64,000 nt of DNA from Bacteroidales bacterium WCE2008 (GTDB taxonomy: Bacteria > Bacteroidota > Bacteroidia > Bacteroidales > UBA932), in contig FUZM01000002.1 of assembly GCA_900167925.1 (NCBI GenBank), positions 372,001 to 436,000 on the forward strand. The letters run 5' to 3'. The translations under genes were made by a program, and so were the position numbers. The notes beneath the pieces are model-generated. The model did not search any database. It was given only the letters and a program-made list of their open reading frames with translations, and was not told the DNA's origin. Positions within the stretch are counted from its first letter, which is position 1, and each line of letters begins with the position of its first letter. Positions 15,826 through 23,966 of the stretch are shown piece after piece.

Positions 15826-17957
15826 TTTATTGTGGTTGTTGCGTTCAATCTAATATCTCTTGAAGAGCTGCCTATCCCGATATTTACGCGTCCGGGCTCG
15901 ACCGTCCAGCAGGAGTGGACGGAATCCCATACCCTCAGGGACTCCCTGTCGATGAACATCTCCACCTTCCTGGACTCGCCAGGCGCGAGGGAAATTCGTT
16001 CGAAGCCTTTGAGCTCCCTTACCGGCATTTCCTGCATGGACTCCGGCCTTTCCACATAGACCTGCGCGACTTCCTCGGCAGCCATGTCTCCGGTATTCTG
16101 AATCTGGAAAGAAAGCTTAATTCCCTTTCCGGAAGAACGGACCGAAATGTCCGAATATTCAAAGCTGCTGTATGAAAGTCCATGGCCGAAAGGATACATT
16201 ACCGGCAGATTCTTCTTGTCGTACCATCTGTAACCCACGAATATTCCCTCCGAATAAGGAGCCTCGTCATATCTCGGGAAAACTCCCAGGCTGAAGGCCG
16301 GAGAATCCTCCAGTTTTTCAGGTATAGTAAACGGAAGCTTTCCTGACGGGGAGACTTTTCCGGTAAGGATATCGGCAAGGGCGTTTCCGCCTTCGGAGCC
16401 GTTATACCATGAGACTACAACGGCAGAAGACAGTTTCTCGACATTTCGCAGATCTACCGGAGCGCCGGCTACGACAACAGTGACGACATTAGGATTCACT
16501 TCGCTGACAGCCCGCAGTATTTCATCCTGTCCGAGCGGCAGAGTCATGCTCTTCCTGTCGGAACTCTCGGTCTCGATCTCCCTGTTCTCCCCTGCGAAGA
16601 ATATCACGAGGTCGGAAGCCTCGGCCAGCCTTACCGCCTCCGCCAGCATTTCCGGATTCGGGTCGCAGACAGGGCTTTTTCTCATGAAACGGTCCATCGG
16701 GCCATATCTCCTGTATCCGGGGACATACTCGACTTCAGCTTTATCATATATTCTGGACATGAGGCCGCGCAGAGGATTGATTTCATAAAGGGCTTTCACC
16801 CCTGCTCCAAAGCCTCCCGTTGCCTGCGGGCAGACGGCATTGTCCCCGATCACGGCTATCTTGCCGTATTTCTGGAGATCCAGAGGCAGAAGGCCGGAAT
16901 TCTTGAGGAGAACCACGGAACGCAGAGCGACGTCATAAGCGATCTTCTGGGCATTTGGCTGGGATGTCATGGTCTTATTGGCCATCTCCTCGGGCACAGG
17001 CTTCACTGTCATGCGGACTCTCAGGATTTCCCTCACCCTCTCGTCGACCGCCTCTTCGGAAACACGTCCGTCCTTCACCGCAACCAGCAGGGAATCGCCC
17101 AGGAACGCCCCGCCCGGCATCTCGACATTAAGGCCCGCCTCCACGGCTCCGGTCGAATGAGTCCCGCCCCAGTCGGAGATTACCATTCCTTTGAAGCCCC
17201 ATTCGTCACGCAGTATGTCATTCAGCAGAACGCTGTTTTCGGAGCACCATTTTCCTTCGACTTTATTGTACGCAGCCATTACGCCCCAGGCGTCGGCCTG
17301 CTTTACAGCCATTTCGAACGGGGTAAGATATATCTCGCGCATGGCCCTCTCTGAGACTTTTACATCGACGGTTCCGCGGGCGGTCTCCTGATTATTGAGA
17401 GCATAATGCTTCAGGCAGACGGCCGCGCCGTTCTCCTGAGCGCCGAGAGTGTATCCGACGGCCAGCAGACCGCTGAGATACGGATCCTCGCTGAGATACT
17501 CGTATGTACGGCCTCCGGTAGGAATTCTCTGTATATTTATGGCAGGACCCAGAATCATGTCCTTTCCTCTCAGCCTGGCCTCGATGGCCATGCCCTTTCC
17601 GTATTCATGGGCCAGTTCAGGACTCCAGGTCGCGGCGAGGGCCGATCCTGTTGGAAAGAATGTCGCGGAGTCAGTCTCCATGTGAAGCGGAGTCCAGCTG
17701 TCGGGCTCGAGTTCTTCCCTGATGCCGAACGGACCGTCGGCGTATTCGATATCGGCGATTCCAAGCCGCCCGACCCCGGCAGAAGAGAACATGTGCTTTC
17801 CGTGGAGCATGGCGACTTTTTCTTCAAGGGTCATTTCGGCCATGATGGAATCGATTTCTTTTTCGTGTGCCGTCAAGGCTGATTTGCGGGCGCTCTCGCA
17901 GTTACATCCTGCGACCGCAAGGACTAAGACAGGTAGGTAAAGTAATTTTCGCGTCAT
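15822..17957 (-). CDS. GH3 beta-glycosidase, lipoprotein
   Basis: 711 residues from the ATG at 17957, which gives a clean lipoprotein signal (lipobox AVAGC). The longer frame to 17984 would begin inside the -7 element. The N-terminal barrel contains 'GRTYEYLSEDPYLSG', 'CLKHYALNNQE' and the nucleophile Asp262 in 'VISDWGG'. A second alpha/beta domain (~350-560, with 'IAVIGDNA') and a C-terminal fibronectin-III-like domain (~600-700, 'ELKGFERISLAPGESR') complete the standard beta-glucosidase/xylosidase architecture. It would release terminal sugars from oligosaccharides at the cell surface or periplasm. It is the first gene of a two-gene operon. Confidence 0.95.
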   Translation of the reverse strand: MTRKLLYLPVLVLAVAGCNCESARKSALTAHEKEIDSIMAEMTLEEKVAMLHGKHMFSSAGVGRLGIADIEYADGPFGIREELEPDSWTPLHMETDSATFFPTGSALAATWSPELAHEYGKGMAIEARLRGKDMILGPAINIQRIPTGGRTYEYLSEDPYLSGLLAVGYTLGAQENGAAVCLKHYALNNQETARGTVDVKVSERAMREIYLTPFEMAVKQADAWGVMAAYNKVEGKWCSENSVLLNDILRDEWGFKGMVISDWGGTHSTGAVEAGLNVEMPGGAFLGDSLLVAVKDGRVSEEAVDERVREILRVRMTVKPVPEEMANKTMTSQPNAQKIAYDVALRSVVLLKNSGLLPLDLQKYGKIAVIGDNAVCPQATGGFGAGVKALYEINPLRGLMSRIYDKAEVEYVPGYRRYGPMDRFMRKSPVCDPNPEMLAEAVRLAEASDLVIFFAGENREIETESSDRKSMTLPLGQDEILRAVSEVNPNVVTVVVAGAPVDLRNVEKLSSAVVVSWYNGSEGGNALADILTGKVSPSGKLPFTIPEKLEDSPAFSLGVFPRYDEAPYSEGIFVGYRWYDKKNLPVMYPFGHGLSYSSFEYSDISVRSSGKGIKLSFQIQNTGDMAAEEVAQVYVERPESMQEMPVRELKGFERISLAPGESRKVEMFIDRESLRVWDSVHSCWTVEPGRVNIGIGSSSRDIRLNATTTIK

Positions 17958-17983
17958 AAAGTAATGTAATTGACAAGCTTTCA

Positions 17984-17991
17984 CAAATATA
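17984..17991 (-). promoter_or_regulatory. -7 promoter element for GH3 operon
   Basis: TATATTTG on the minus strand, 26 bases upstream of the chosen GH3 start. Its overlap with the longest-frame ATG (17984) is the reason for choosing the inner ATG. Confidence 0.65.
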
Positions 17992-18055
17992 GAGATATTG
18001 GATGTATCATCAAGTTAATGTTTGTTTCACAAATGTACACTGTTTGTATAACGCG

Positions 18056-18090
18056 ACATTCCCCGTCGCTGCCACAGCGACAGGGAATGT
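18056..18090 (-). terminator. long hairpin downstream of GH9 gene
   Basis: Arms of 8 bp (ACATTCCC/GGGAATGT) and 7 bp (GTCGCTG/CAGCGAC) are separated by one C/A mismatch, with a 3-base loop. It lies 19 bases after the GH9 stop. No U-tract follows on either strand, so it may stop polymerase inefficiently or protect the mRNA 3' end instead. Confidence 0.6.
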
Positions 18091-18109
18091 ATCAATATTG
18101 AAAAAAGTA

Positions 18110-20596
18110 TTACTTGAGGTTCGCAAGGATTGCCCCGAAGAGCATATACTGCGAATTGCCTCCTATTGTCGCTTCATTCTGTCCCCAGAAGAACGGCCAG
18201 TCATCCTTGCACTCGATGTAGTCCGGCTGCAGCAGGAGCAATCCCGGGACGAGGGCGCCTGCGATGAAGGAGAAGTCGGCACGGTTGTTACCGTAGTTGA
18301 CTTTCTTAGGAGAGACTCCCACTCCGGTGACGAAGGACAGATTCGAGAAAGGATGGTTGCCGAAGATAAAGTCTGCGCAGCGATATACGTCATCCTTTGT
18401 CACGATGTCCGGGAAATATTTATGGACATAATATGCATTGATTCCCTGAGAAACTACCATGCCGGTACTTCCCCAGCCGTCGCCATAGACAGACATTACT
18501 CCGTAAGGGTTGTTCTTGAAGAGTTCGTCGAGAGTCTCCTTATATTCGATTGCATAAGGACGAAGTTTCTCCACGAAGTCTTTGCTCATATATGGAGCCG
18601 CCTGGAGAGCCGAACCTACACCGCCGAGGCGCATCCGGCTGAACATAGCCGGCATGCCGGAGCGTGGCTTGAGACTTTCGAGCAGGCTTTCTTCCATGCC
18701 TTTGACGTAGTTCTTGTCGCCTGTAGCGAGATATAACTGGAAAGCAGCCGTATAGCTCATTCCCCGGTACATCTGGTTGGAGGAATTGTCGTTCCATATC
18801 TTGAGCGCCGCGGCAAGACAGCGGGCTGAGAGTTCGGGATTGAAGTCTTTGAGGACTCTTGCAGTAGCAGCCAGTGCAGAGCAGAACTGGTATTCCAGAT
18901 TCGGGTTGGAATATGTGAACAGCCAGCGCTCGTCGCCAGTTCCCAGCTTATTGTCGGTAATCGTGCTCGGTTCGTCGAGCCTGTTGTACTGATAGAGCGT
19001 GGCATGATTGATTCCGCGGCAGCCGTGTCCGATTTTCTCTATCATGTTCAGAAGAGGATAGACTCCATGTTCGATCTGCTGGAGGAGATCCGGCTTGCCG
19101 TCTGCAAAATGGATGTTGACGAATTTGTTTTCCTCGTCAATCATGGTCTCGTCCCTGTCCGGGTGGAATTCGTCCCAGAGGTTCACGAAGGACATTATGG
19201 TGCTGGCGTGAGATCCGCTCTCGATATCGAAGTCACCAGCGTCGAACCAGCCGCCCTTGTCGAAGCCTTCGATATATTCGCCCGGCTGATATGGGGAATG
19301 GAGTTCGGAGCCCTGTTCGAAATTATCGAAGTGAGGGGTATTTATCGGGGCCTGCAGGGCGTCGTCCAGATGAGGCGCATTATGCCACAGACGATAGCCT
19401 TCCCGGACAGTCATATGGTCCATCTGCTCTGGGAACCAGACATCGCTGGTAGGATACCAGACTATCTTGTAGATGTCTTCGCGAATCGGGAAGATATTGG
19501 TTTTCTGGCCTTTATATTCGAGGTAGTATATACCAGGCTCCTTTACGTCCGAGAAGTCTGCCTTCAGGTAATCGTATCTCAGGTATTTTCCCCATTTTGT
19601 GACTGGTGCGGCCTTTATGAGGGTCTCGCTACCGTCTTCTGCAACTTTCCATACATTTACGACCGAGCCCGGAACGTCATTAGGATCGGACTCGATGACC
19701 GTTTCTTTCGCACGGTCCGGAGTATATCCGACCTGTGAGAATCCGATCACCGGTTCTCTTACCCAATCCTTTACGGAATTAGGCTCGACATACCATTCGA
19801 GGACCTTTCCGGTCTTTCCGGCAGGCAGGAATGAATGGACCACGAACCATCCGTTCTGGGCGACGATACGTCCGTCATAAAGCTGGAGCGGGGTCTCGCT
19901 GGTCACTGTCACCATCCTTGTCGGCTCATCTGGAGCGAATACGAGCCTGTTGGCCTCTACGAGGGGTTTGACTACAGTGAATTCATCCCTGCCGCGAAGG
20001 TCTGAAGTAATCAGGTTGTTGACCTGGAGAGCTTTGTCGGCGAGCGGGCGGAGTCCGGTGTCGTATCCGGCGTAGCGCGGGAAGTACAGAGGTTTTCCGT
20101 CGGCTATGTAGGAGTGGTTCCAGTAGGCTGACGGAAGAAATTCGAGGTTGAAGCAGGCTTTTCCCACTGTTGATTCAGGGAGAGGCTTGTCGAGATAGAC
20201 ACAGATAAGGAAGCCCTTGTCTTTAGGGGTGACTTTTATCTGCGATGCAAAATCATATTCCTTATAGTAGAGTCTGACATCGAATTCGCCGGTCTTTTCG
20301 TTGACATTGCGGCTTTGCATTTCCGGCACGAGGTCCCATTGTTCAGGAGTCTCGTTCAGTCTGACTCCTCCGTTAGTTACAGTAAGCACTCCGTGGTGCA
20401 CGATATCTATACCGGATCTTTTCTCGTCATAGAATACGGCGCTGAATGGATTGCTATAGACCATCACGTTTACGCCCCTGGTTTCGAGATATCCTTTGTC
20501 GTTTAGTTTCAGGACTTGTCCCGATGCTGACATGCAGAGGTTCAGCATCAGCAGCAGTCCTGCTGATAGTTTAATAGATAGATTCATAAAATTCAC
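18110..20596 (-). CDS. GH9 endoglucanase-type glycosidase with N-terminal Ig-like domain
   Basis: 828 residues with a signal peptide (cleavage near ASGQ). Residues ~25-270 are beta-rich and unassigned; ~275-370 look like the CelD_N Ig-like domain that precedes GH9 modules ('IGFSQVGYTPDRAKETVI'); ~375-828 form the (alpha/alpha)6 barrel. GH9 active-site residues are present: Asp452 and Asp455 in 'GGWFDAGDF', 'FGNHPFSNLSFVTGVG' (substrate-binding loop) and the acid Glu808 in 'NEATIGGN'. Expected to cut beta-1,4-glucan or related glycans. It has its own promoter and is flanked by the GH3 and esterase genes. A second Met at residue 4 is an equally possible start. Confidence 0.93.
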   Translation of the reverse strand: MNFMNLSIKLSAGLLLMLNLCMSASGQVLKLNDKGYLETRGVNVMVYSNPFSAVFYDEKRSGIDIVHHGVLTVTNGGVRLNETPEQWDLVPEMQSRNVNEKTGEFDVRLYYKEYDFASQIKVTPKDKGFLICVYLDKPLPESTVGKACFNLEFLPSAYWNHSYIADGKPLYFPRYAGYDTGLRPLADKALQVNNLITSDLRGRDEFTVVKPLVEANRLVFAPDEPTRMVTVTSETPLQLYDGRIVAQNGWFVVHSFLPAGKTGKVLEWYVEPNSVKDWVREPVIGFSQVGYTPDRAKETVIESDPNDVPGSVVNVWKVAEDGSETLIKAAPVTKWGKYLRYDYLKADFSDVKEPGIYYLEYKGQKTNIFPIREDIYKIVWYPTSDVWFPEQMDHMTVREGYRLWHNAPHLDDALQAPINTPHFDNFEQGSELHSPYQPGEYIEGFDKGGWFDAGDFDIESGSHASTIMSFVNLWDEFHPDRDETMIDEENKFVNIHFADGKPDLLQQIEHGVYPLLNMIEKIGHGCRGINHATLYQYNRLDEPSTITDNKLGTGDERWLFTYSNPNLEYQFCSALAATARVLKDFNPELSARCLAAALKIWNDNSSNQMYRGMSYTAAFQLYLATGDKNYVKGMEESLLESLKPRSGMPAMFSRMRLGGVGSALQAAPYMSKDFVEKLRPYAIEYKETLDELFKNNPYGVMSVYGDGWGSTGMVVSQGINAYYVHKYFPDIVTKDDVYRCADFIFGNHPFSNLSFVTGVGVSPKKVNYGNNRADFSFIAGALVPGLLLLQPDYIECKDDWPFFWGQNEATIGGNSQYMLFGAILANLK

Positions 20597-20609
20597 ATTA
20601 TTACGGATA

Positions 20610-20617
20610 CAAACATA
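20610..20617 (-). promoter_or_regulatory. -7 promoter element for GH9 gene
   Basis: TATGTTTG on the minus strand fits TAnnTTTG. Transcription would begin within a few bases of the ATG at 20596, giving a very short leader, or about 16 bases if the inner ATG at 20587 is used. Confidence 0.55.
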
Positions 20618-20753
20618 GTCTCTTATCTGAAAAATATATTTCTTAAATCGTTCAATTCCTTTATAATCTGAATCAACTACCGTAAAAAATCATATTAAAT
20701 TCAATACATTTCGATTTTAAAGTACTTTCGACCATTATCCGACCATTGTTCCA

Positions 20754-20881
20754 GCCGGAATCTGTACTGCCTCCGGCTGACGTCTTCGCTTCGCTCGACC
20801 CCTCCCAGCCTGACGGCCGGGCCCCTCCCTCTTACGTGGCCGAGGGTGGCCACGGTCACCGGAGGCAGTACAGATTCCGGC
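20754..20881 (-). repeat. structured palindromic repeat element, copy A
   Basis: Perfect 23-bp inverted arms (20754-20776 and 20859-20881) enclose 82 bases. Read on the minus strand, 20857-20818 is a 40-base core matching 49705-49744 with two differences. Within it GTGGCC/GGCCAC forms a 6-bp hairpin with loop ACCCTC. CCCGGCC and GGCTGGG form another stem around a GTCA loop, and two G-rich runs (GGGAGGGG) follow the two stems. Ends in TCGAGCGAAGCGAAGACG before the closing arm. It lies directly behind a terminator, so it is not obviously part of either flanking gene. Confidence 0.85.
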
Positions 20882-20895
20882 CGATATATCAGATA

Positions 20896-20934
20896 TGAAA
20901 AACGTCCGGAGATACTTTGATATCCGGACGTTTA
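20896..20934 (-). terminator. rho-independent terminator of the tandem esterase gene
   Basis: On the minus strand the 10-bp arms AAACGTCCGG and CCGGACGTTT pair across a short loop and run into a T5 tract, starting 20 bases after the stop codon at 20955. Confidence 0.85.
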
Positions 20935-20954
20935 CATAAGCAAAGATTAAAGTA

Positions 20955-23162
20955 TTATCTGAAAAGCTTTTTAGCGGTGAGCTCGATGTAGTCACGGCAA
21001 TTCATCCATGTATGACCGCCGGCAGGACTATAGAACGTATGTTCAAGACCGTTCTCCGTCAGATATGCATCCAGCGAACGGGAAGCATCGATAAGGAAAT
21101 CGTCCTTTCCGGTACCGAGCCAGAACATCTGGAGATTAGACTTTACGACATCAAGAGGAGCATATGTCCCATTGGCGAAATTAGCCTTGTATTCCTCGCC
21201 GAAGATAGCCGGAGCATATGCGGCAACCCAATTGAACTTATCCGGATTGCCAAGACCGCACGCAAGCGTCTGACGGCCGCCAAGCGAGAAGCCCGCGATG
21301 GCACGGTGCGCAGGATCGGCGATTACATTGAAATTAGCCTCGACATACGGCACGACAGACTTCAGTATCTCGTCGACGAAACCCTTAGTCTCCATCATGC
21401 CGCCTACATTGGCATAAGGCATGGCGACGATCATCCGCTCAGCCTCCCCTGCCGCAATCAGATTATCCATGATATTATTGACACGTCCGACCTTGAACCA
21501 GGTTTCCTGGGTATCGGTCATGCCATGCATAAGATAAAGCACCGGAAGTTTCTCGGAACCGGCAGGATCATACCCTGCAGGAGTATAGACAACCAGAGGG
21601 CGCTCTGCGCCAAGAACATCTGAATGGTAAAGACGATATGAGATCTTGCCATGAGGCACATCCCGGATATCCTGGACTGAAGGCTCGGATCCCCGCACGT
21701 CTGCCAGACTGTTCTTGAAATTCTCGTTAGGGAAAATATACATGTTCTCCGGATCGGCAACCTGAGTTCCGTCCACGAAGAAGCAATAAGGATAGATATC
21801 CGGAGCGTCAGGAGTGACAGTGATGCTCCACACACCCTTCTCATCCTTCGTCATCTCTTTATGGCCCTGAAACATCTGGCACTCGAGTTCCACCTTGGCC
21901 GCATCAGGACCGAGGAAACGGAAAGTCACGCTGCCGTCGGCATTATATTCTGGAGAACGCACGCCCATCGGGAAAAGACGGCGGCTCACCTCGGCATTGA
22001 ATACCTGATTCTCGGCCGGTTTCACCGTAGCGGAAACCGGTGTATATCCTTCATAAGGCTTGTCTGTAAACAGAAGCCGGAGAGACTTGTCAAGGAAATA
22101 CTTGGCGTTCATCCATGTATGTCCGAACTTGTCGTCAGTGAAGACTTTCATGTTCCTGATGCCCTTGGCATCAAGGAAATCCATATAATCCTTTGCGTTT
22201 CCGTAGAGGAAATCGTCGGTACCTACGCCAAGCCAGAAAAGATTGACAAGGCTGTTGGTTTTCTCCGCATTGTCATAGACCTCAGGAATCGCAGTCGAAG
22301 TGAACGAACTGTATGAGCAAAGCCATGAGAATTTGTCGAGATGAGAAAGACCGATGGCGAGAGCCTGGTTGCCGCCTCTGGAGAAACCTCCGATTGCGCG
22401 GCTCTGACGGTCATTTATGGTGCGGTAATTCTTCTCCACGAAAGGCATGAGGTCGTCCAGGAGGTCTCCGGAGAACGGATCACCCTTCCGGAAATCATAT
22501 CTCTTGCCGGCCGGGAAGAGTTTGGACGGATTGCCGTAAGGAAGCACTACTATCATTTCCTTTGCGGCACCTTCGGCGATAAGGTTATCAAGGATCAGGT
22601 TGACCTTGCCGACCTTGTAATAGACCTCCTCCGTATCGGTAGTTCCGCTTATCAGATACATTACAGGATACTTCCTGTCAGTATTCTTGTCGTAGAAAGG
22701 AGGAGTATATACTATAGCGTTGCCATACAGGCCGAGAGTTTCCGAATAATAATTTACATAATCCACGCTGCCGTGAGGCACGTTCTTCGGAGCATGGATA
22801 AGCGGAGCTCCGTTTCCCGGAATATCCAGCAAGCTGTTCTTGAAGCCCTCGTTAGGGAACCAGTCAGGATTCATCGGGTCCATTACGCTGACGCCGTCGA
22901 CCACGAACTTGTAAGGATAGATATCAGGGGCTGCAGGGCCCAGAGTAATGGTCCAGACACCGTCCTCCCCCTTTACCATCTCATGGGCGCCGGCAAACTG
23001 GACATCTACAGAGACCTTCTTCGCATTGTTGTTGCGATAATTGAAAGTTACAGTGTTGTCAGGATTGACTACAGGCGATTTTATAACCTGAAATCCTCCC
23101 GGCTGCGCTCCTGAGAGCCCGGCCGAGAGGACAGACATCATAATTAGAAGTAACCGTTTCAT
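20955..23162 (-). CDS. secreted tandem esterase (two E-set plus two esterase-D domains)
   Basis: 735 residues with a signal peptide ending at LSGAQ. The sequence is an internal duplication. Each half has an Ig/CBM48-like E-set (~25-105 and ~385-475; both have 'FKNSL' and 'P-D-I-Y-P-Y') followed by an alpha/beta-hydrolase of the feruloyl/acetyl-xylan esterase type (~120-370 and ~490-735). Both nucleophiles are intact: Ser261 in GFSRGG and Ser626 in GFSLGG. Both catalytic His are present in 'GHTWMN'. It would remove ester side groups from plant polysaccharide, assisting the adjacent GH9 and GH3 enzymes. It is monocistronic, with its own promoter and terminator. Confidence 0.9.
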   Translation of the reverse strand: MKRLLLIMMSVLSAGLSGAQPGGFQVIKSPVVNPDNTVTFNYRNNNAKKVSVDVQFAGAHEMVKGEDGVWTITLGPAAPDIYPYKFVVDGVSVMDPMNPDWFPNEGFKNSLLDIPGNGAPLIHAPKNVPHGSVDYVNYYSETLGLYGNAIVYTPPFYDKNTDRKYPVMYLISGTTDTEEVYYKVGKVNLILDNLIAEGAAKEMIVVLPYGNPSKLFPAGKRYDFRKGDPFSGDLLDDLMPFVEKNYRTINDRQSRAIGGFSRGGNQALAIGLSHLDKFSWLCSYSSFTSTAIPEVYDNAEKTNSLVNLFWLGVGTDDFLYGNAKDYMDFLDAKGIRNMKVFTDDKFGHTWMNAKYFLDKSLRLLFTDKPYEGYTPVSATVKPAENQVFNAEVSRRLFPMGVRSPEYNADGSVTFRFLGPDAAKVELECQMFQGHKEMTKDEKGVWSITVTPDAPDIYPYCFFVDGTQVADPENMYIFPNENFKNSLADVRGSEPSVQDIRDVPHGKISYRLYHSDVLGAERPLVVYTPAGYDPAGSEKLPVLYLMHGMTDTQETWFKVGRVNNIMDNLIAAGEAERMIVAMPYANVGGMMETKGFVDEILKSVVPYVEANFNVIADPAHRAIAGFSLGGRQTLACGLGNPDKFNWVAAYAPAIFGEEYKANFANGTYAPLDVVKSNLQMFWLGTGKDDFLIDASRSLDAYLTENGLEHTFYSPAGGHTWMNCRDYIELTAKKLFR

Positions 23163-23205
23163 TTAGTTTTGTGTTTTAATAAGTGTATTAGTTACACCTC
23201 AAACA

Positions 23206-23213
23206 CAAAGATA
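23206..23213 (-). promoter_or_regulatory. -7 promoter element for tandem esterase gene
   Basis: TATCTTTG on the minus strand, 43 bases upstream of the start at 23162. Confidence 0.6.
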
Positions 23214-23259
23214 TATAAAAACGGTGACTGTTCAAATGGTTTTCAATATACAGGATACA

Positions 23260-23964
23260 TTAGAATACCCATTTGGCGCCAAGGCAAGGCCTGGCAAAGA
23301 ACTTATTGGCACCTGCGAAGTTATAGGTGAGCTCTACCTCGCCGCCGACATTGAGGTTATCGCAGCCGAAGTGACGGCCGACGTTATACCAGATCTGAGG
23401 CTCTGAGATGAAGATGGTGACATTCTCCCACCATACATCAGCAAATCCTGAGAAGCGGAGACCCTTTACTCCGAAGATATCCTGAAGTCCCCATACTGTG
23501 GTGAACTGCATAGGCACTTTCTGATGGACATCCTTGATATACTTTCCAAGAACCTTGAGGTTAAGGGTATTCTTGAAATCCTTGCTATGGATGAAAAAGT
23601 CAAAACCGCCAAGGAAGGCATTATTGATATAATAGCCGTTATAGGCGCCGCCATTGTACTCCACCTGAAGGCTCAATGGAGAGAGAACGCTGTTCTGCCA
23701 GAAATTGAGGCAGCGGGCGATCTCCATGTAAGTTCCGCTTGGAGCGATTTTCTTGCCCTCTGCATTCTTGCCGTTGAAGTCATAGTCAATGAAGAAGAAG
23801 GTGTTTCCCCAATTGTCATTGTAGAAACCCTCGAGAGTAGTGGTCACATGATCGCGGCCTTCGCCGAAATCGTAAAGAACCTGGAGGTTGGTCTGGCCCT
23901 TCGCAGCCTGTGGCAGGAGAGCAGCGGCCGCGAAAATAGCGGCAAAAAAGAATTTCTTGGACAT
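23260..23964 (-). CDS. DUF5020 family Tsx-like outer-membrane channel
   Basis: 234 residues with a signal peptide (cleavage near AAKGQ). The mature protein consists of alternating, aromatic-rich strands ('NTFFFIDYDF', 'GYYINNAFLGGFDFFI', 'PMQFTTVWGL') ending in an aromatic C-terminal residue (AKWVF), the usual signature of a small outer-membrane beta-barrel. DUF5020 is related to the nucleoside channel Tsx. The gene starts 2 bases after the uracil permease stop, so the pair probably moves pyrimidine nucleobases or nucleosides across the outer then inner membrane. Substrate is inferred from linkage. Confidence 0.85.
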   Translation of the reverse strand: MSKKFFFAAIFAAAALLPQAAKGQTNLQVLYDFGEGRDHVTTTLEGFYNDNWGNTFFFIDYDFNGKNAEGKKIAPSGTYMEIARCLNFWQNSVLSPLSLQVEYNGGAYNGYYINNAFLGGFDFFIHSKDFKNTLNLKVLGKYIKDVHQKVPMQFTTVWGLQDIFGVKGLRFSGFADVWWENVTIFISEPQIWYNVGRHFGCDNLNVGGEVELTYNFAGANKFFARPCLGAKWVF

Positions 23965-23966
23965 AA

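Larger units (their letters stand above)
20597..20954. other. 358-bp intergenic region between esterase and GH9 genes
   Basis: Holds, from right to left in transcription order, the esterase terminator (20896-20934), the palindromic repeat element (20754-20881) and an AT-rich GH9 leader with the -7 element at 20610-20617. No credible coding frame is seen. Confidence 0.8.

Noticed and set aside
17958..17984. Longer start for GH3 (ATG at 17984)
   Set aside because: It overlaps the -7 promoter element and would place nine residues in front of an otherwise standard lipoprotein signal.
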